47,480 bases of DNA from Actinocrinis sp046724665. Lineage in GTDB: Bacteria; Actinomycetota; Actinomycetes; Streptomycetales; Catenulisporaceae. The translations under genes and the position numbers were made by a program. The notes beneath the pieces are model-generated. The model was not told the DNA's origin, ran no database searches, and was given only the letters and a program-made list of their open reading frames with translations. The stretch covers positions 1 through 47,480 of the forward strand of contig JBKOWZ010000045.1 in the NCBI GenBank assembly GCA_046724665.1. The letters are read 5' to 3'. This document shows positions 24,573 through 31,693 of this stretch, piece after piece (within the stretch, counting starts at the first letter, position 1; each line of letters starts with the position of its first letter).

Positions 24573-25454
24573 TCAGCCGAGCCAGAATTCCAGCAGCGCC
24601 TTGGCCAGCAAGCCGGGCTGCGCGGTGTTCGGGGAGTGCCCTGCGTCGGGGATCAGCACGTACCCGGCGGCGAGCCGGTCGGCCGTCTCGCGCAGCAACT
24701 CGGCGGACCACACGTCCTCATCGTCGCCGGAGATGACCAGGCGCGGCAGCCCCTGCGCGTCGAGCAGCGCGCGCAGTTCGTCGGTCCGGTCGGGCTCGGT
24801 GAGCAGCTGCCGCGCCATCGCGGCCAGCGAGTTCAGGTCGTTGGCCAGCCAGCGGCGCAGCAGGAACGCGCGTACCTGCGGATCCGGGTGGACATCGACC
24901 GGGCTCAGCTCGTTCAGCTGCTGGAGCGTGTGCGTGTCCTTGAGCGCCAGCAGCATTTCGAGCCGGTCCAGGGAGCTTCGGCCGATCACGGCCGCGGGTC
25001 CGGAGTCGAGGAGAGTGACCGAGGCGAGCGGGAGCGGCTCGTCCACCGGCGCTCCGAGCAGCGCCTCGCGCACGACGTATCCGCCGAACGAGTGGCCGAG
25101 CAGGTGCACCGGCCCGGCCCCGTCGGCGGCGAACGAGTGAACCAGCGCCCGCAGATCGGACGCGAACACGCTGGTGCCGTAGGCCACGTCGTAGCCCGCC
25201 GGATCCGGCAGCCAGGCCGAGTCGCACTGTCCGCGCTGGTCGATGGCGAGCACCCGGACCCCGGCGTCGGTGAGCGGCTCGAGCAGCGGCAGGAAATCCT
25301 CCTTTGACCCGGTGAAGCCGGGCACGAGAAGCGCGCCGGCTGCCGCCGGACGGCCCGGCGGCAGCGCCTCGATGGCCGCGGTGCGGCCGCCGGGAGTTTC
25401 GAGATCGACGCGCCGAGCGCCCGGCGGCAGGTCAACGGAGCCCGGAGTGGACAC
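24573..25454 (-). CDS. Alpha/beta hydrolase, downstream partner of the DEAD-box helicase
   Basis: 293 residues, GTG 25454. Alpha/beta hydrolase: LLVPGFTGSKEDFLPLLEPL (about 42-61), VLAIDQRGQCDSAW, VHLLGHSFGGYVVREALLG with nucleophile Ser near 124, VISGDDEDVW (acid), and IPDAGHSPNTAQPG with the catalytic His near 275. Substrate unknown. It lies 14 bases after the helicase stop on the same strand, so the two are cotranscribed; helicase-hydrolase pairing is common in this chromosomal neighbourhood in actinomycetes, but I know of no functional link. Confidence 0.87.
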   Translation of the reverse strand: MSTPGSVDLPPGARRVDLETPGGRTAAIEALPPGRPAAAGALLVPGFTGSKEDFLPLLEPLTDAGVRVLAIDQRGQCDSAWLPDPAGYDVAYGTSVFASDLRALVHSFAADGAGPVHLLGHSFGGYVVREALLGAPVDEPLPLASVTLLDSGPAAVIGRSSLDRLEMLLALKDTHTLQQLNELSPVDVHPDPQVRAFLLRRWLANDLNSLAAMARQLLTEPDRTDELRALLDAQGLPRLVISGDDEDVWSAELLRETADRLAAGYVLIPDAGHSPNTAQPGLLAKALLEFWLG

Positions 25455-25468
25455 GTCGCCGCTGCCGT

Positions 25469-27559
25469 CTACTGCTCGGCCGGCTGCGGCTCGTTCTCGG
25501 TCACGGCCTTCGCCGGGGCCGCCTTGCGGGTGCGAGCCGAGCGCACGCGGGTGCGGCGCGGGTTCGCGGTCTGCTCCACGTTGGCCCCTTCCGCTTCGCC
25601 GCTGTTACCGCCGCTGTTGCCGGTGGCCTCGGTCGAAGGCTGTGCCTTGGCCTTCTCGCCGGCCGGCGAGCCCGGATCGGCCAGCGACCCGGGTGCGAGC
25701 TTGACGCTGCCTCGCGCGGTTGACGACGTGGACTTGGACGTGGCCTTGGTGGTTGCGGCCTTGGTCGCCGGCGCGGCCTTGGCCGATGCCGACTTACGTG
25801 TGCGGGTCCGCTTGCGCGGCGCCTTCTCCTGCGCGGGTTCGGCTGCGGCCACCGGCTCGGCCACTTCAGCGGGCGGCACGATGTCACCCACGGTCGTGGT
25901 GTCCACGGCCTCGCCCGTCGCAGTGACTTGCTGGCCGCGACGTGTGCGAGTTCGCTGACGTGGCGTACGCGGCGGGCGCTCCTGCTTGTCCTGCTTGGCC
26001 GGCGCGTCCTTGTCACCCCGACGGCTGCCGCCGCCGGAACGTGCCCCGCGGCCGCGGCCGGTTTCGCCGAGATCCTCGAGCTCCTCGGCGTCCAGGCCCT
26101 CGCGCACCCGCTCCTGACGCGGCAACACACCCTTGACGCCGTCAGGAATCCCGAGGTCCGCGTAAAGCTGCGGCGAGGTGGAGTAAAGCTCGGGCGGCTC
26201 GGGGAACGGCAGGCTCAGCGCCTTGTTGATCAGCTGCCAGCGCGGTACCTCGTCCCAGTCCACCAGCGTCACCGCGGTGCCCTTGTTACCGGCACGACCG
26301 GTACGGCCGATCCGGTGCGTATAGACCTTCTCGTCTTCCGGGCACTGGAAGTTCACCACGTGTGTGACGCCCTCGACGTCGATACCGCGCGCCGCGACGT
26401 CCGTGGCGACCAGCACGTCGATCTTGCCGTTGCGGAACGCGCGCAGCGCCTGCTCACGGGCACCCTGGCCGAGGTCGCCGTGTACGGCGGCGACGGCGAA
26501 GTGGCGGTCCGACAGCTCCTCGGCGATCTTGGCCACGGTGCGCTTGGTGCGGGCGAAGATCATGGTCAGCCCGCGGCCGTCGGCCTGGAGGATGCGCGAG
26601 AGCAGCTCGACCTTGTCGAGCGAGTGCGCCCGGTAGACGAACTGCTCGATGGCCTTGACCGTGGTGCCGGGGTCGGCCGGGTCGGCGGCCCGGATGTGCG
26701 TGGGCCGGTTCATGTACCGGCGGGCCAGCGAGATCACCTGGCCGGGCATGGTGGCCGAGAAGAGCATCGTCTGGCGCGCCGCGGGAAGCTGCGCGATGAT
26801 CCGCTCGACGTCCGGCAGGAAGCCGAGGTCGAGCATCTCGTCGGCCTCGTCGAGCACCAGTGTGCGCACGCCGCCGAGTTCGAGATGGTGCTGGCGGGCC
26901 AGGTCGAGCAGCCGGCCGGGCGTGCCGACCGCGATGTCGATGCCGGCGCGCAGCGCGGCGATCTGTGGCTCGTAGGCGCGGCCGCCGTAGAGCGCGTGTA
27001 CGCGCACTGCGCGCACCTTACCGGCGCTCAGCAGGTCGTTGGTCACCTGGACCGCCAACTCGCGGGTCGGTACGACGATCAGCGCCTGCGGGGTGCCGTG
27101 CGCCGGAGTCTGCCCGACAGCGGCGGACGACGAGCGGGTGCGCCGCCTGCGGCTTGAGCCGCGGGAGGTCGTCGGCGCGGGCGCGGACGCGGCGGCGGTG
27201 TCGACCGCCGCCTCGTCGCCGGAGCCGGGGTCGCCACTCGGAACGGTGACCCGTTGCAGCACGGGGACGCCGAACGCGAGGGTCTTGCCGGTGCCGGTCT
27301 TGGCCTGGCCGATCACGTCGGAGCCGGAGAGCGCGACCGGGATGGTCGCGGCCTGGATCGGGAACGGCGTGGTGATGCCGAGCGCGTCGAGCGCCTCGAC
27401 GGTCTCGGCGAGCACGCCGAGTTCGGCGAAGGTGCGCACCGACTGGCCGGGGCCCGCGTCGGCGGTGCGTGCCGCGACCTGCTCGACCCCGGCGTCGGGT
27501 CTTGCCTGGTCGGCGGCGGTGTTCTCGGTGTTCTCGTCGTTCTCGTGGGTTTCGTTCAC
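25469..27559 (-). CDS. DEAD-box ATP-dependent RNA helicase
   Basis: 696 residues, GTG 27559. All DEAD-box motifs are visible: Q motif (ITTPFPIQAATIP, about 66-78), AKTGTGKT (motif I, about 88-95), PTRELAVQV (Ia), VLDEADEMLDLGF (II, about 239), FSATMPGQV (III), MIFARTKRTV (IV), TDVAARGIDVEGV (V) and YTHRIGRTGRAG (VI). Between motifs I and Ia is a roughly 55-residue Ser/Arg-rich insertion (TTSRGSSRRRRTRSSSAAVG), which is unusual. The last 190 residues form a Lys/Arg/Ala/Thr-rich tail typical of RNA-binding, cold-shock or ribosome-assembly helicases. The gene has a long leader, and no Shine-Dalgarno sequence is seen before the GTG. Confidence 0.93.
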   Translation of the reverse strand: MNETHENDENTENTAADQARPDAGVEQVAARTADAGPGQSVRTFAELGVLAETVEALDALGITTPFPIQAATIPVALSGSDVIGQAKTGTGKTLAFGVPVLQRVTVPSGDPGSGDEAAVDTAAASAPAPTTSRGSSRRRRTRSSSAAVGQTPAHGTPQALIVVPTRELAVQVTNDLLSAGKVRAVRVHALYGGRAYEPQIAALRAGIDIAVGTPGRLLDLARQHHLELGGVRTLVLDEADEMLDLGFLPDVERIIAQLPAARQTMLFSATMPGQVISLARRYMNRPTHIRAADPADPGTTVKAIEQFVYRAHSLDKVELLSRILQADGRGLTMIFARTKRTVAKIAEELSDRHFAVAAVHGDLGQGAREQALRAFRNGKIDVLVATDVAARGIDVEGVTHVVNFQCPEDEKVYTHRIGRTGRAGNKGTAVTLVDWDEVPRWQLINKALSLPFPEPPELYSTSPQLYADLGIPDGVKGVLPRQERVREGLDAEELEDLGETGRGRGARSGGGSRRGDKDAPAKQDKQERPPRTPRQRTRTRRGQQVTATGEAVDTTTVGDIVPPAEVAEPVAAAEPAQEKAPRKRTRTRKSASAKAAPATKAATTKATSKSTSSTARGSVKLAPGSLADPGSPAGEKAKAQPSTEATGNSGGNSGEAEGANVEQTANPRRTRVRSARTRKAAPAKAVTENEPQPAEQ

Positions 27560-27862
27560 TGCGGGGGACTGACTGCGGATGCTGATGGTCTTGACCTTTT
27601 CGTCCTCGGCGACGGCGGGGGCGTTCCGGTGGGGCCAGCCGGTCGCGGCGCACGGGCCGCGGGCTGTTCGACCGGGGTCGATCGGGCTGCGGCGGGTCCT
27701 GGCCGAGGATCACGCGGTCTCGGGCCGGTCCGCCGGGTTGTTCCACCCGACCGGTCGCAGGGCCGCTCGCCGTCGTCGTCAGGGGCGGGCCGTGCGGTCG
27801 GAGCCGATCGGGGTGCGTTCGGCCGACCGGGCATCCTGGTATGGATCGGCGGCCCCGAGCGC
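27560..27862 (-). other. Long untranslated or uORF-containing leader of the helicase mRNA
   Basis: This 381-base divergent gap holds no conserved gene. If the minus-strand promoter at 27863-27891 is used, the helicase mRNA has a leader of about 300 bases. The leader contains several inverted repeats, such as TCGACC-GG-GGTCGA (27668-27681) and CGGGT-ACCCG with GACCGGTC. A Pro/Arg-rich reading frame of about 100 codons (27891 to 27556) ends with TGA overlapping the helicase GTG (GTGA), so it might couple translation; its composition does not argue strongly for a real protein. Confidence 0.35.
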
Positions 27863-27891
27863 ATTTGCCCCAGGTCCGCCGATGCTGTCAA
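27863..27891 (-). promoter_or_regulatory. Candidate promoter of the DEAD-box helicase operon
   Basis: On the minus strand a perfect TTGACA (27886-27891) is followed by 17 bases and GCAAAT (27863-27868). The -35 match is exact and the -10 weak. Confidence 0.4.
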
Positions 27892-27927
27892 GTCACCATA
27901 TTACCAGGCTGTTCGGCAACGATCGAG

Positions 27928-27933
27928 TACGCT
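27928..27933 (+). promoter_or_regulatory. -10 box of a leaderless promoter for the ferritin-like gene
   Basis: TACGCT (TANNNT) lies seven bases before GTG 27941, and no ribosome binding site precedes it. Confidence 0.4.
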
Positions 27934-27940
27934 GCGTTAT

Positions 27941-28534
27941 GTGCTGGCTGATCTCACACGATCGCGTGCCGCGGCAGCGTATGCGGCGCTCGTCGAGACC
28001 GAGCGCGCCGCGGCGCTGCTCGCCACTGCCCCGGCGTTGACGGACCGGATGGCGCTCGCCGAGGTGATCGCGCAGCGTCACGCCCGCTTCCGTGACGTGC
28101 TCGCCCGCCTCGCGGCCCGCGAGGGGGATCTGGCGCCGGAATCGGACATGGCCTCCGCCGCCCCCGCTCTCGACGACGCCCATCGGCGCGTCAAGCCGGC
28201 AGATTGGTGGGAAGGGCTGGCCGCGCTCGCGCTTTTCGCCCCATTGACCGACGAGCTTTTCGCCGTGCTGGCCGACGACGACGCGAGCGTGAACGGCGAT
28301 GTGCCGACCGACGCGGGTGCCGACGTGGCAGCGCTTTGGGCCGCCGAGCAGCTGCGGGCAGCGATCGGCAAGGACCCGATCCTGGCCGCGCGATTGTCGC
28401 TGTGGGGCCGTCGGCTGGTCGGCGAGGCGATCGTGCTCGCCCGGGAATTCGGCGGGGAGCGGTATCGCGCATTGGCCGAGCGGCTCGCCACCCGCCACGC
28501 CGATCGTCTCGACGAACTCGGCCTCGACCGTTAG
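27941..28534 (+). CDS. Ferritin-like fold protein (MiaE-like, Rv3210c type)
   Basis: 197 residues from GTG 27941. All-helical protein: LADLTRSRAAAAYAALVETERAAALLATAP (1-31), LAEVIAQRHARFRDVLARLAAREGD (41-65), a conserved DWWEGLAALALFAPLTDEL (about 90-110), and an acidic-to-basic final helix pair. The Glu and His residues in the first two helices (ETE, ExxxQRH) could form a di-iron site as in ferritin-like or MiaE tRNA hydroxylases. This family sits beside the DEAD-box helicase gene and DUF3107 in many actinobacteria. Enzymatic activity is not established. Reading on upstream of 27941 gives no conserved sequence, so the leaderless GTG is preferred. Confidence 0.8.
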   Translation: MLADLTRSRAAAAYAALVETERAAALLATAPALTDRMALAEVIAQRHARFRDVLARLAAREGDLAPESDMASAAPALDDAHRRVKPADWWEGLAALALFAPLTDELFAVLADDDASVNGDVPTDAGADVAALWAAEQLRAAIGKDPILAARLSLWGRRLVGEAIVLAREFGGERYRALAERLATRHADRLDELGLDR

Positions 28535-28537
28535 CGC

Positions 28538-28807
28538 TCAGCGCACCAGGCGGCGTTCGCGCAGGTAGAGCGTCCAGCAGCAGACCGACAGGGCGGCGAC
28601 GAGCCCGGCGAGCGCCAGCCGGGCGACCACGAACCCCGACCCGAGCACCGCGCCGCTGACGAGGCCGCCGCCAAGCGCCCCGCCGACTCCGAGAGCCGAC
28701 ACGGCGAGCTGTGCGCGCGTACTGCGGTCGGGAACGGCGAGTCCGCCCAACCCGCCGATCACCAACCCCAGGGCGGCCGTCCAGAGCAATGGTTCAGCTG
28801 AAAACAT
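28538..28807 (-). CDS. Small integral membrane protein (GlsB/YeaQ-like)
   Basis: 89 residues with three hydrophobic segments: LLWTAALGLVIGGLGGLAV (about 7-25), QLAVSALGVGGALGGGLVSGAVL (about 33-55) and LALAGLVAALSVCCWTLYL (about 64-82). The Gly-rich middle helix resembles the GlsB/YeaQ/YmgE family of small stress-linked membrane proteins, but the match is by pattern only. The ATG has no Shine-Dalgarno sequence; TAACGT lies six bases upstream, and a 26-base dyad covers both the box and the start codon, so repression at this leaderless promoter is likely. It ends four bases from the convergent ferritin-like gene. Confidence 0.65.
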   Translation of the reverse strand: MFSAEPLLWTAALGLVIGGLGGLAVPDRSTRAQLAVSALGVGGALGGGLVSGAVLGSGFVVARLALAGLVAALSVCCWTLYLRERRLVR

Positions 28808-28831
28808 GAAACGACGTTACGTCTGTTTCAT
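28806..28831. promoter_or_regulatory. Operator-like dyad over a leaderless promoter and start codon
   Basis: ATGAAAC-GACG (28806-28816), centre TTA, then CGTC-T-GTTTCAT (28820-28831). Arms of seven and four bases are perfectly complementary, offset by one base. On the minus strand it contains the -10 box TAACGT (28814-28819) and the first two bases of the ATG of the small membrane protein. The size fits a TetR-, MarR- or GntR-type operator. Confidence 0.5.
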
Positions 28832-28892
28832 CCCTATCGCCCGGCGCGCGGAGGGCGGACCGCCGGGCCGGGCCAGGCCGGGTGCGGCCGGA

Positions 28893-29120
28893 TCAGAGCG
28901 CGCCGAAACCGACCCGGCGCGCGGTCGGCTCGCCGATCTCGATGTACGCCAGCCGGTCGGCGGGCACCATCAGCTTGCGGCCCTTCTCGTCGGAGAGCAC
29001 CAGCAGGCCCGACTTGCCGGTGAGCGCGGCGGCCACCGCCTTCTCCACCTCTTCGGCGCTCAGCTCGGACTCCAGCGAGAGCTCCCGGGCCGCGTGTTGC
29101 ACGCCGATCTTGATCTCCAC
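28893..29120 (-). CDS. DUF3107 small protein (TB9.4-like)
   Basis: 75 residues from GTG 29120, which has GGAAGGA six bases upstream; an in-frame GTG at 29135 has none. The protein reads VEIKIGVQHAARELSLESEL, SAEEVEKAVAAALTG, LLVLSDEKGRKLMVPADRL and AYIEIGEPTARRVGFGAL, matching the DUF3107 family (Rv3208A/TB9.4) closely. The fold is a small beta-alpha domain; function is unknown. It lies downstream of the tetR-like gene in the same direction, as in mycobacteria. Confidence 0.9.
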   Translation of the reverse strand: MEIKIGVQHAARELSLESELSAEEVEKAVAAALTGKSGLLVLSDEKGRKLMVPADRLAYIEIGEPTARRVGFGAL

Positions 29121-29245
29121 AGAGGTTCCTTCCACGTAGACAAGACGCCGGTCTTCGAGGAACAGAAGACGCTACAGCGCAGCCTACGTGCTCGGCCGCG
29201 CCCACTGCGTCGATCCAGGCCGTGCACAAGTCCGCTCTGCGCGAA

Positions 29246-29371
29246 CGCGGCGCGACGCGGCTGCGCTCAGAGCCGCGGACTGTGCTGATGCCCCGCACCC
29301 TCTTCGCTGCGCTCAGAGGTGCGGACAGTGTTCATCGCCCGCACCCTCTTCGCCGTGCTCAGAGGTGTGGG
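29246..29371 (-). repeat. 46-bp tandem repeat with hairpins at the 3' end of the tetR-like gene
   Basis: Three units at 29246, 29292 and 29338 with exact 46-base spacing; the last is partial and overlaps the stop and last codons of the TetR gene. Shared blocks are CTGCGCTCAGAG and GCGGAC-GTG. Each unit can fold: 29256-29262 with 29271-29277 (CGCGGCT/AGCCGCG); 29293-29303 with 29315-29324 (CCGCACC-TCT/AGAGGTGCGG); and 29339-29349 with 29361-29370. The arms differ between units but remain complementary, so the structure seems to matter. On the minus strand these hairpins follow the tetR transcript and may act as serial terminators. Confidence 0.7.
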
Positions 29372-29991
29372 AAGCCCGCGATGCCCCGCCAAGCGAGCTG
29401 CGAGATCAGCTGCGCGGCGGCGTCGCGCGGCACCGGCATCCCGGCCGAGAGCCAGTAGCGCGCGGTGACCTGCGAGATCCCGGTCAGGCCGACCGCGAGC
29501 ACCATCGACTCGTCCGGGCCGAGCCCGGTGTCCTCCGCGATCACCGCGCTGATCAGCTTCGCGCAGTCGAGCTCCACCTTGCCCACCCGCTCGCGTACCG
29601 CCTGCTCGTTCGTCAGGTCGGACTCGAACACCAGCCGGAACGCGCCGCTCTCGTGCTCGACGAACTCGAAGTACGCGCTCATCGTCGCCGCGACGCGCTG
29701 CTTGTTGTCCGTCGTCGACGCCAGCGCCTCCCGTACCGCCTCGACCAGGGCCTCGCAGTGCTGGTCGAGCAGCGCCAGGTACAGGTCGAGCTTGCCGGGG
29801 AAGTGCTGGTAGAGCACGGGTTTCGACACACCCGCGCGGTCGGCGATGTCGTCCATCGCCGCGGCGTGGTAGCCCTGAGCGACGAAGACCTCCTGCGCCG
29901 CGCCGAGCAACTGGGTGCGACGGGCCAGCCGGGGAAGCCGGGCCGACCGGGGACGGTCGTCGGCGGTGTAGAGCGTGTCGGCTGTAGTCAC
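29359..29991 (-). CDS. TetR-family transcriptional regulator
   Basis: 210 residues from GTG 29991, which has AGAGG about five bases upstream; an in-frame codon at 30036 lacks one. The helix-turn-helix domain is at about 22-70: RRTQLLGAAQEVFVAQGYHAAAMDDIADRAGVSKPVLYQHFPGKLDLYLALL, with recognition helix VSKPVLYQHF. The C-terminal ligand domain includes FEFVEHESGAFRLVFESD and LAVGLTGISQVTARYWLSAG. It is the positional equivalent of Rv3208. Its target is unknown; the nearest operator-like dyad (28806-28831) lies two genes downstream and is a candidate only by proximity. Confidence 0.9.
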   Translation of the reverse strand: MTTADTLYTADDRPRSARLPRLARRTQLLGAAQEVFVAQGYHAAAMDDIADRAGVSKPVLYQHFPGKLDLYLALLDQHCEALVEAVREALASTTDNKQRVAATMSAYFEFVEHESGAFRLVFESDLTNEQAVRERVGKVELDCAKLISAVIAEDTGLGPDESMVLAVGLTGISQVTARYWLSAGMPVPRDAAAQLISQLAWRGIAGFPHL

Positions 29992-30087
29992 GGTGCCTCT
30001 GCTATGGGTTCGCGGGTGAAGCAGGTCACATCGCATCGTACGCGGCGGTAACCTCAGGAGACCAGGCGAACGGGCTCGAACCTGCCC

Positions 30088-30300
30088 TCAGCGGTATTCG
30101 TCCTCGTCCACGGGGACCGCCACGGCCTGCTCGGCGGCGTCGGCCGGATCCGCATCCCAGGGCACCTCGATCACCTCCGGCTCCTGCGGCACGCCGTCAG
30201 CGGCGTCCGGCTCCTCGCTCCGCTGGTCGGTGGCCTGCGCCTGCTCGGCGGCGTCGGCCTCGGGAGCCTCGCGCACCTCGGGGAACTGCTGGTCGGTCAC
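30088..30300 (-). CDS. Small acidic protein
   Basis: 70 residues from GTG 30300, which has GAGGGG seven bases upstream. Composition is dominated by Glu, Asp, Ala, Pro and Gln (VTDQQFPEVREAPEADAAEQ at the start, VPWDADPADAAEQAVAVPVD near the end), so it is probably unstructured. I recognise no family. It is transcribed divergently from moeZ and lies about 95 bases upstream of the tetR-like gene. The coding call rests on the good ribosome binding site and codon-position GC bias. Confidence 0.5.
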   Translation of the reverse strand: MTDQQFPEVREAPEADAAEQAQATDQRSEEPDAADGVPQEPEVIEVPWDADPADAAEQAVAVPVDEDEYR

Positions 30301-30449
30301 GGTCGAACCCCTCGTCCGGTGTGTTTCCACCCAAGCTCTGACTTTACGCCCGATCTCACCCTGCGGTCGTCATCGACGGGAATGGCCTCAAAGGTGGCAC
30401 GGTTGGGTAGAGAAAGTTCTTCCAAACAGGCACGACTGAGAGGACGGCT

Positions 30450-31643
30450 GTGTCCGCAGCACCTGAGAAGCTGCCTCCACTGGTCGAACCGTCCGGTGAG
30501 CTGACCGTCGATGAGGTGCGCCGCTACTCGCGCCACCTGATCATCCCGGACGTCGCGATGGACGGCCAGAAGCGGCTCAAAAACGCCAGGGTGCTCTGCG
30601 TGGGTGCCGGAGGTCTCGGTTCGCCCGCCTTGATGTACCTCGCCGCCGCCGGGGTCGGCACCCTCGGCATCGTCGAGTTCGACGCGGTGGACGAGTCCAA
30701 CCTCCAGCGTCAGATCATCCACGGCCAGTCGGACATCGGCAGGTCCAAGGCGCAGTCGGCGCGCGACTCGGTGCTGGAGATCAACCCGTACGTGAACGTG
30801 GTCCTGCACGAGGAGCGGCTCGACTCCGAGAACGTGATGGACGTGTTCGCGCAGTACGACCTGATCGTGGACGGCACCGACAACTTCGCCACCCGCTACC
30901 TGGTCAACGACGCGTGCGTGCTGCTCAACAAGCCGTACGTGTGGGGCTCGATCTACCGCTTCGACGGCCAGGCGTCGGTGTTCTGGTCGGAGTACGGCCC
31001 GTGCTACCGCTGCCTTTACCCGGAGCCCCCGCCCCCCGGCATGGTGCCTTCGTGCGCCGAGGGCGGCGTACTCGGTGTGCTGTGCGGATCGATCGGCTCG
31101 ATCCAGGTGACCGAGGCCATCAAGCTGCTCACCGGTGTCGGCGACCCGCTGGTCGGCCGTCTGATGATCTATGACGCCCTGGAGATGACCTACCGCACCG
31201 TCAAGGTGCGTAAGGACCCGGAGTGCGCGATCTGCGGCAAGAACCCGACGGTCACCGAGCTGATCGACTACGAGGCGTTCTGCGGCATGGTCTCCGACGA
31301 GGCCGTCGAGGCGGCCAAGGGCTCGACGATCACGCCGGCCACCCTCAAGCAGTGGATCGACGAGGGCCGGGACATCCAGATCATCGACGTGCGCGAGCCC
31401 GCCGAGTACCAGATCGTCTCGATCCCCGGCGCGACCTTGATCCCGAAGAACGAGTTCGTCATGGGCGACGGATTGGCGAAGCTGGCCCAGGACAAGCGGA
31501 TCGTGCTGCACTGCAAGAGCGGCAACCGCTCGGCCGAGGCCCTGGCCATAGTGAAGGCCGCCGGATTCTCCGACGCGGTGCATCTCGGTTCAGGCATCGT
31601 CGGCTGGGTCAACCAGATCGAGCCGCACAAGCCGACTTACTAG
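30450..31643 (+). CDS. moeZ: Adenylyltransferase/sulfurtransferase MoeZ
   Basis: 397 residues, GTG 30450 with AGAGGA upstream. The N-terminal ThiF/MoeB domain (about 20-265) has VLCVGAGGLGSPALMYLAAA (48-67, ATP site), EFDAVDESNLQRQ (Asp and Arg for adenylation), DGTDNFATRY, and zinc-binding CYRCLYP and CAICGK pairs. The C-terminal rhodanese domain (about 290-395) has IIDVREPAEY and the active loop HCKSGNRSAEAL with Cys near residue 354. It adenylates and sulfurates the C-terminal Gly of small sulfur carriers for molybdopterin, thiamine and cysteine pathways. It is the usual MoeZ fusion of actinobacteria. A strong hairpin follows the stop. Confidence 0.95.
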   Translation: MSAAPEKLPPLVEPSGELTVDEVRRYSRHLIIPDVAMDGQKRLKNARVLCVGAGGLGSPALMYLAAAGVGTLGIVEFDAVDESNLQRQIIHGQSDIGRSKAQSARDSVLEINPYVNVVLHEERLDSENVMDVFAQYDLIVDGTDNFATRYLVNDACVLLNKPYVWGSIYRFDGQASVFWSEYGPCYRCLYPEPPPPGMVPSCAEGGVLGVLCGSIGSIQVTEAIKLLTGVGDPLVGRLMIYDALEMTYRTVKVRKDPECAICGKNPTVTELIDYEAFCGMVSDEAVEAAKGSTITPATLKQWIDEGRDIQIIDVREPAEYQIVSIPGATLIPKNEFVMGDGLAKLAQDKRIVLHCKSGNRSAEALAIVKAAGFSDAVHLGSGIVGWVNQIEPHKPTY

Positions 31644-31657
31644 TCGTCGGCCGGGTA

Positions 31658-31693
31658 ACGCATCTACAGCGCGTCTTTGCGCTGTAGATGCGT
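31658..31693. terminator. Bidirectional terminator at the moeZ / flippase-like gene junction
   Basis: Perfect 15-bp stem: ACGCATCTACAGCGC (31658-31672) and GCGCTGTAGATGCGT (31679-31693), loop GTCTTT. It lies 15 bases after the moeZ stop, and on the minus strand it encodes the last seven codons and stop (HLQRKDAL-stop) of the convergent gene. It should stop transcription from both sides. Confidence 0.8.
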
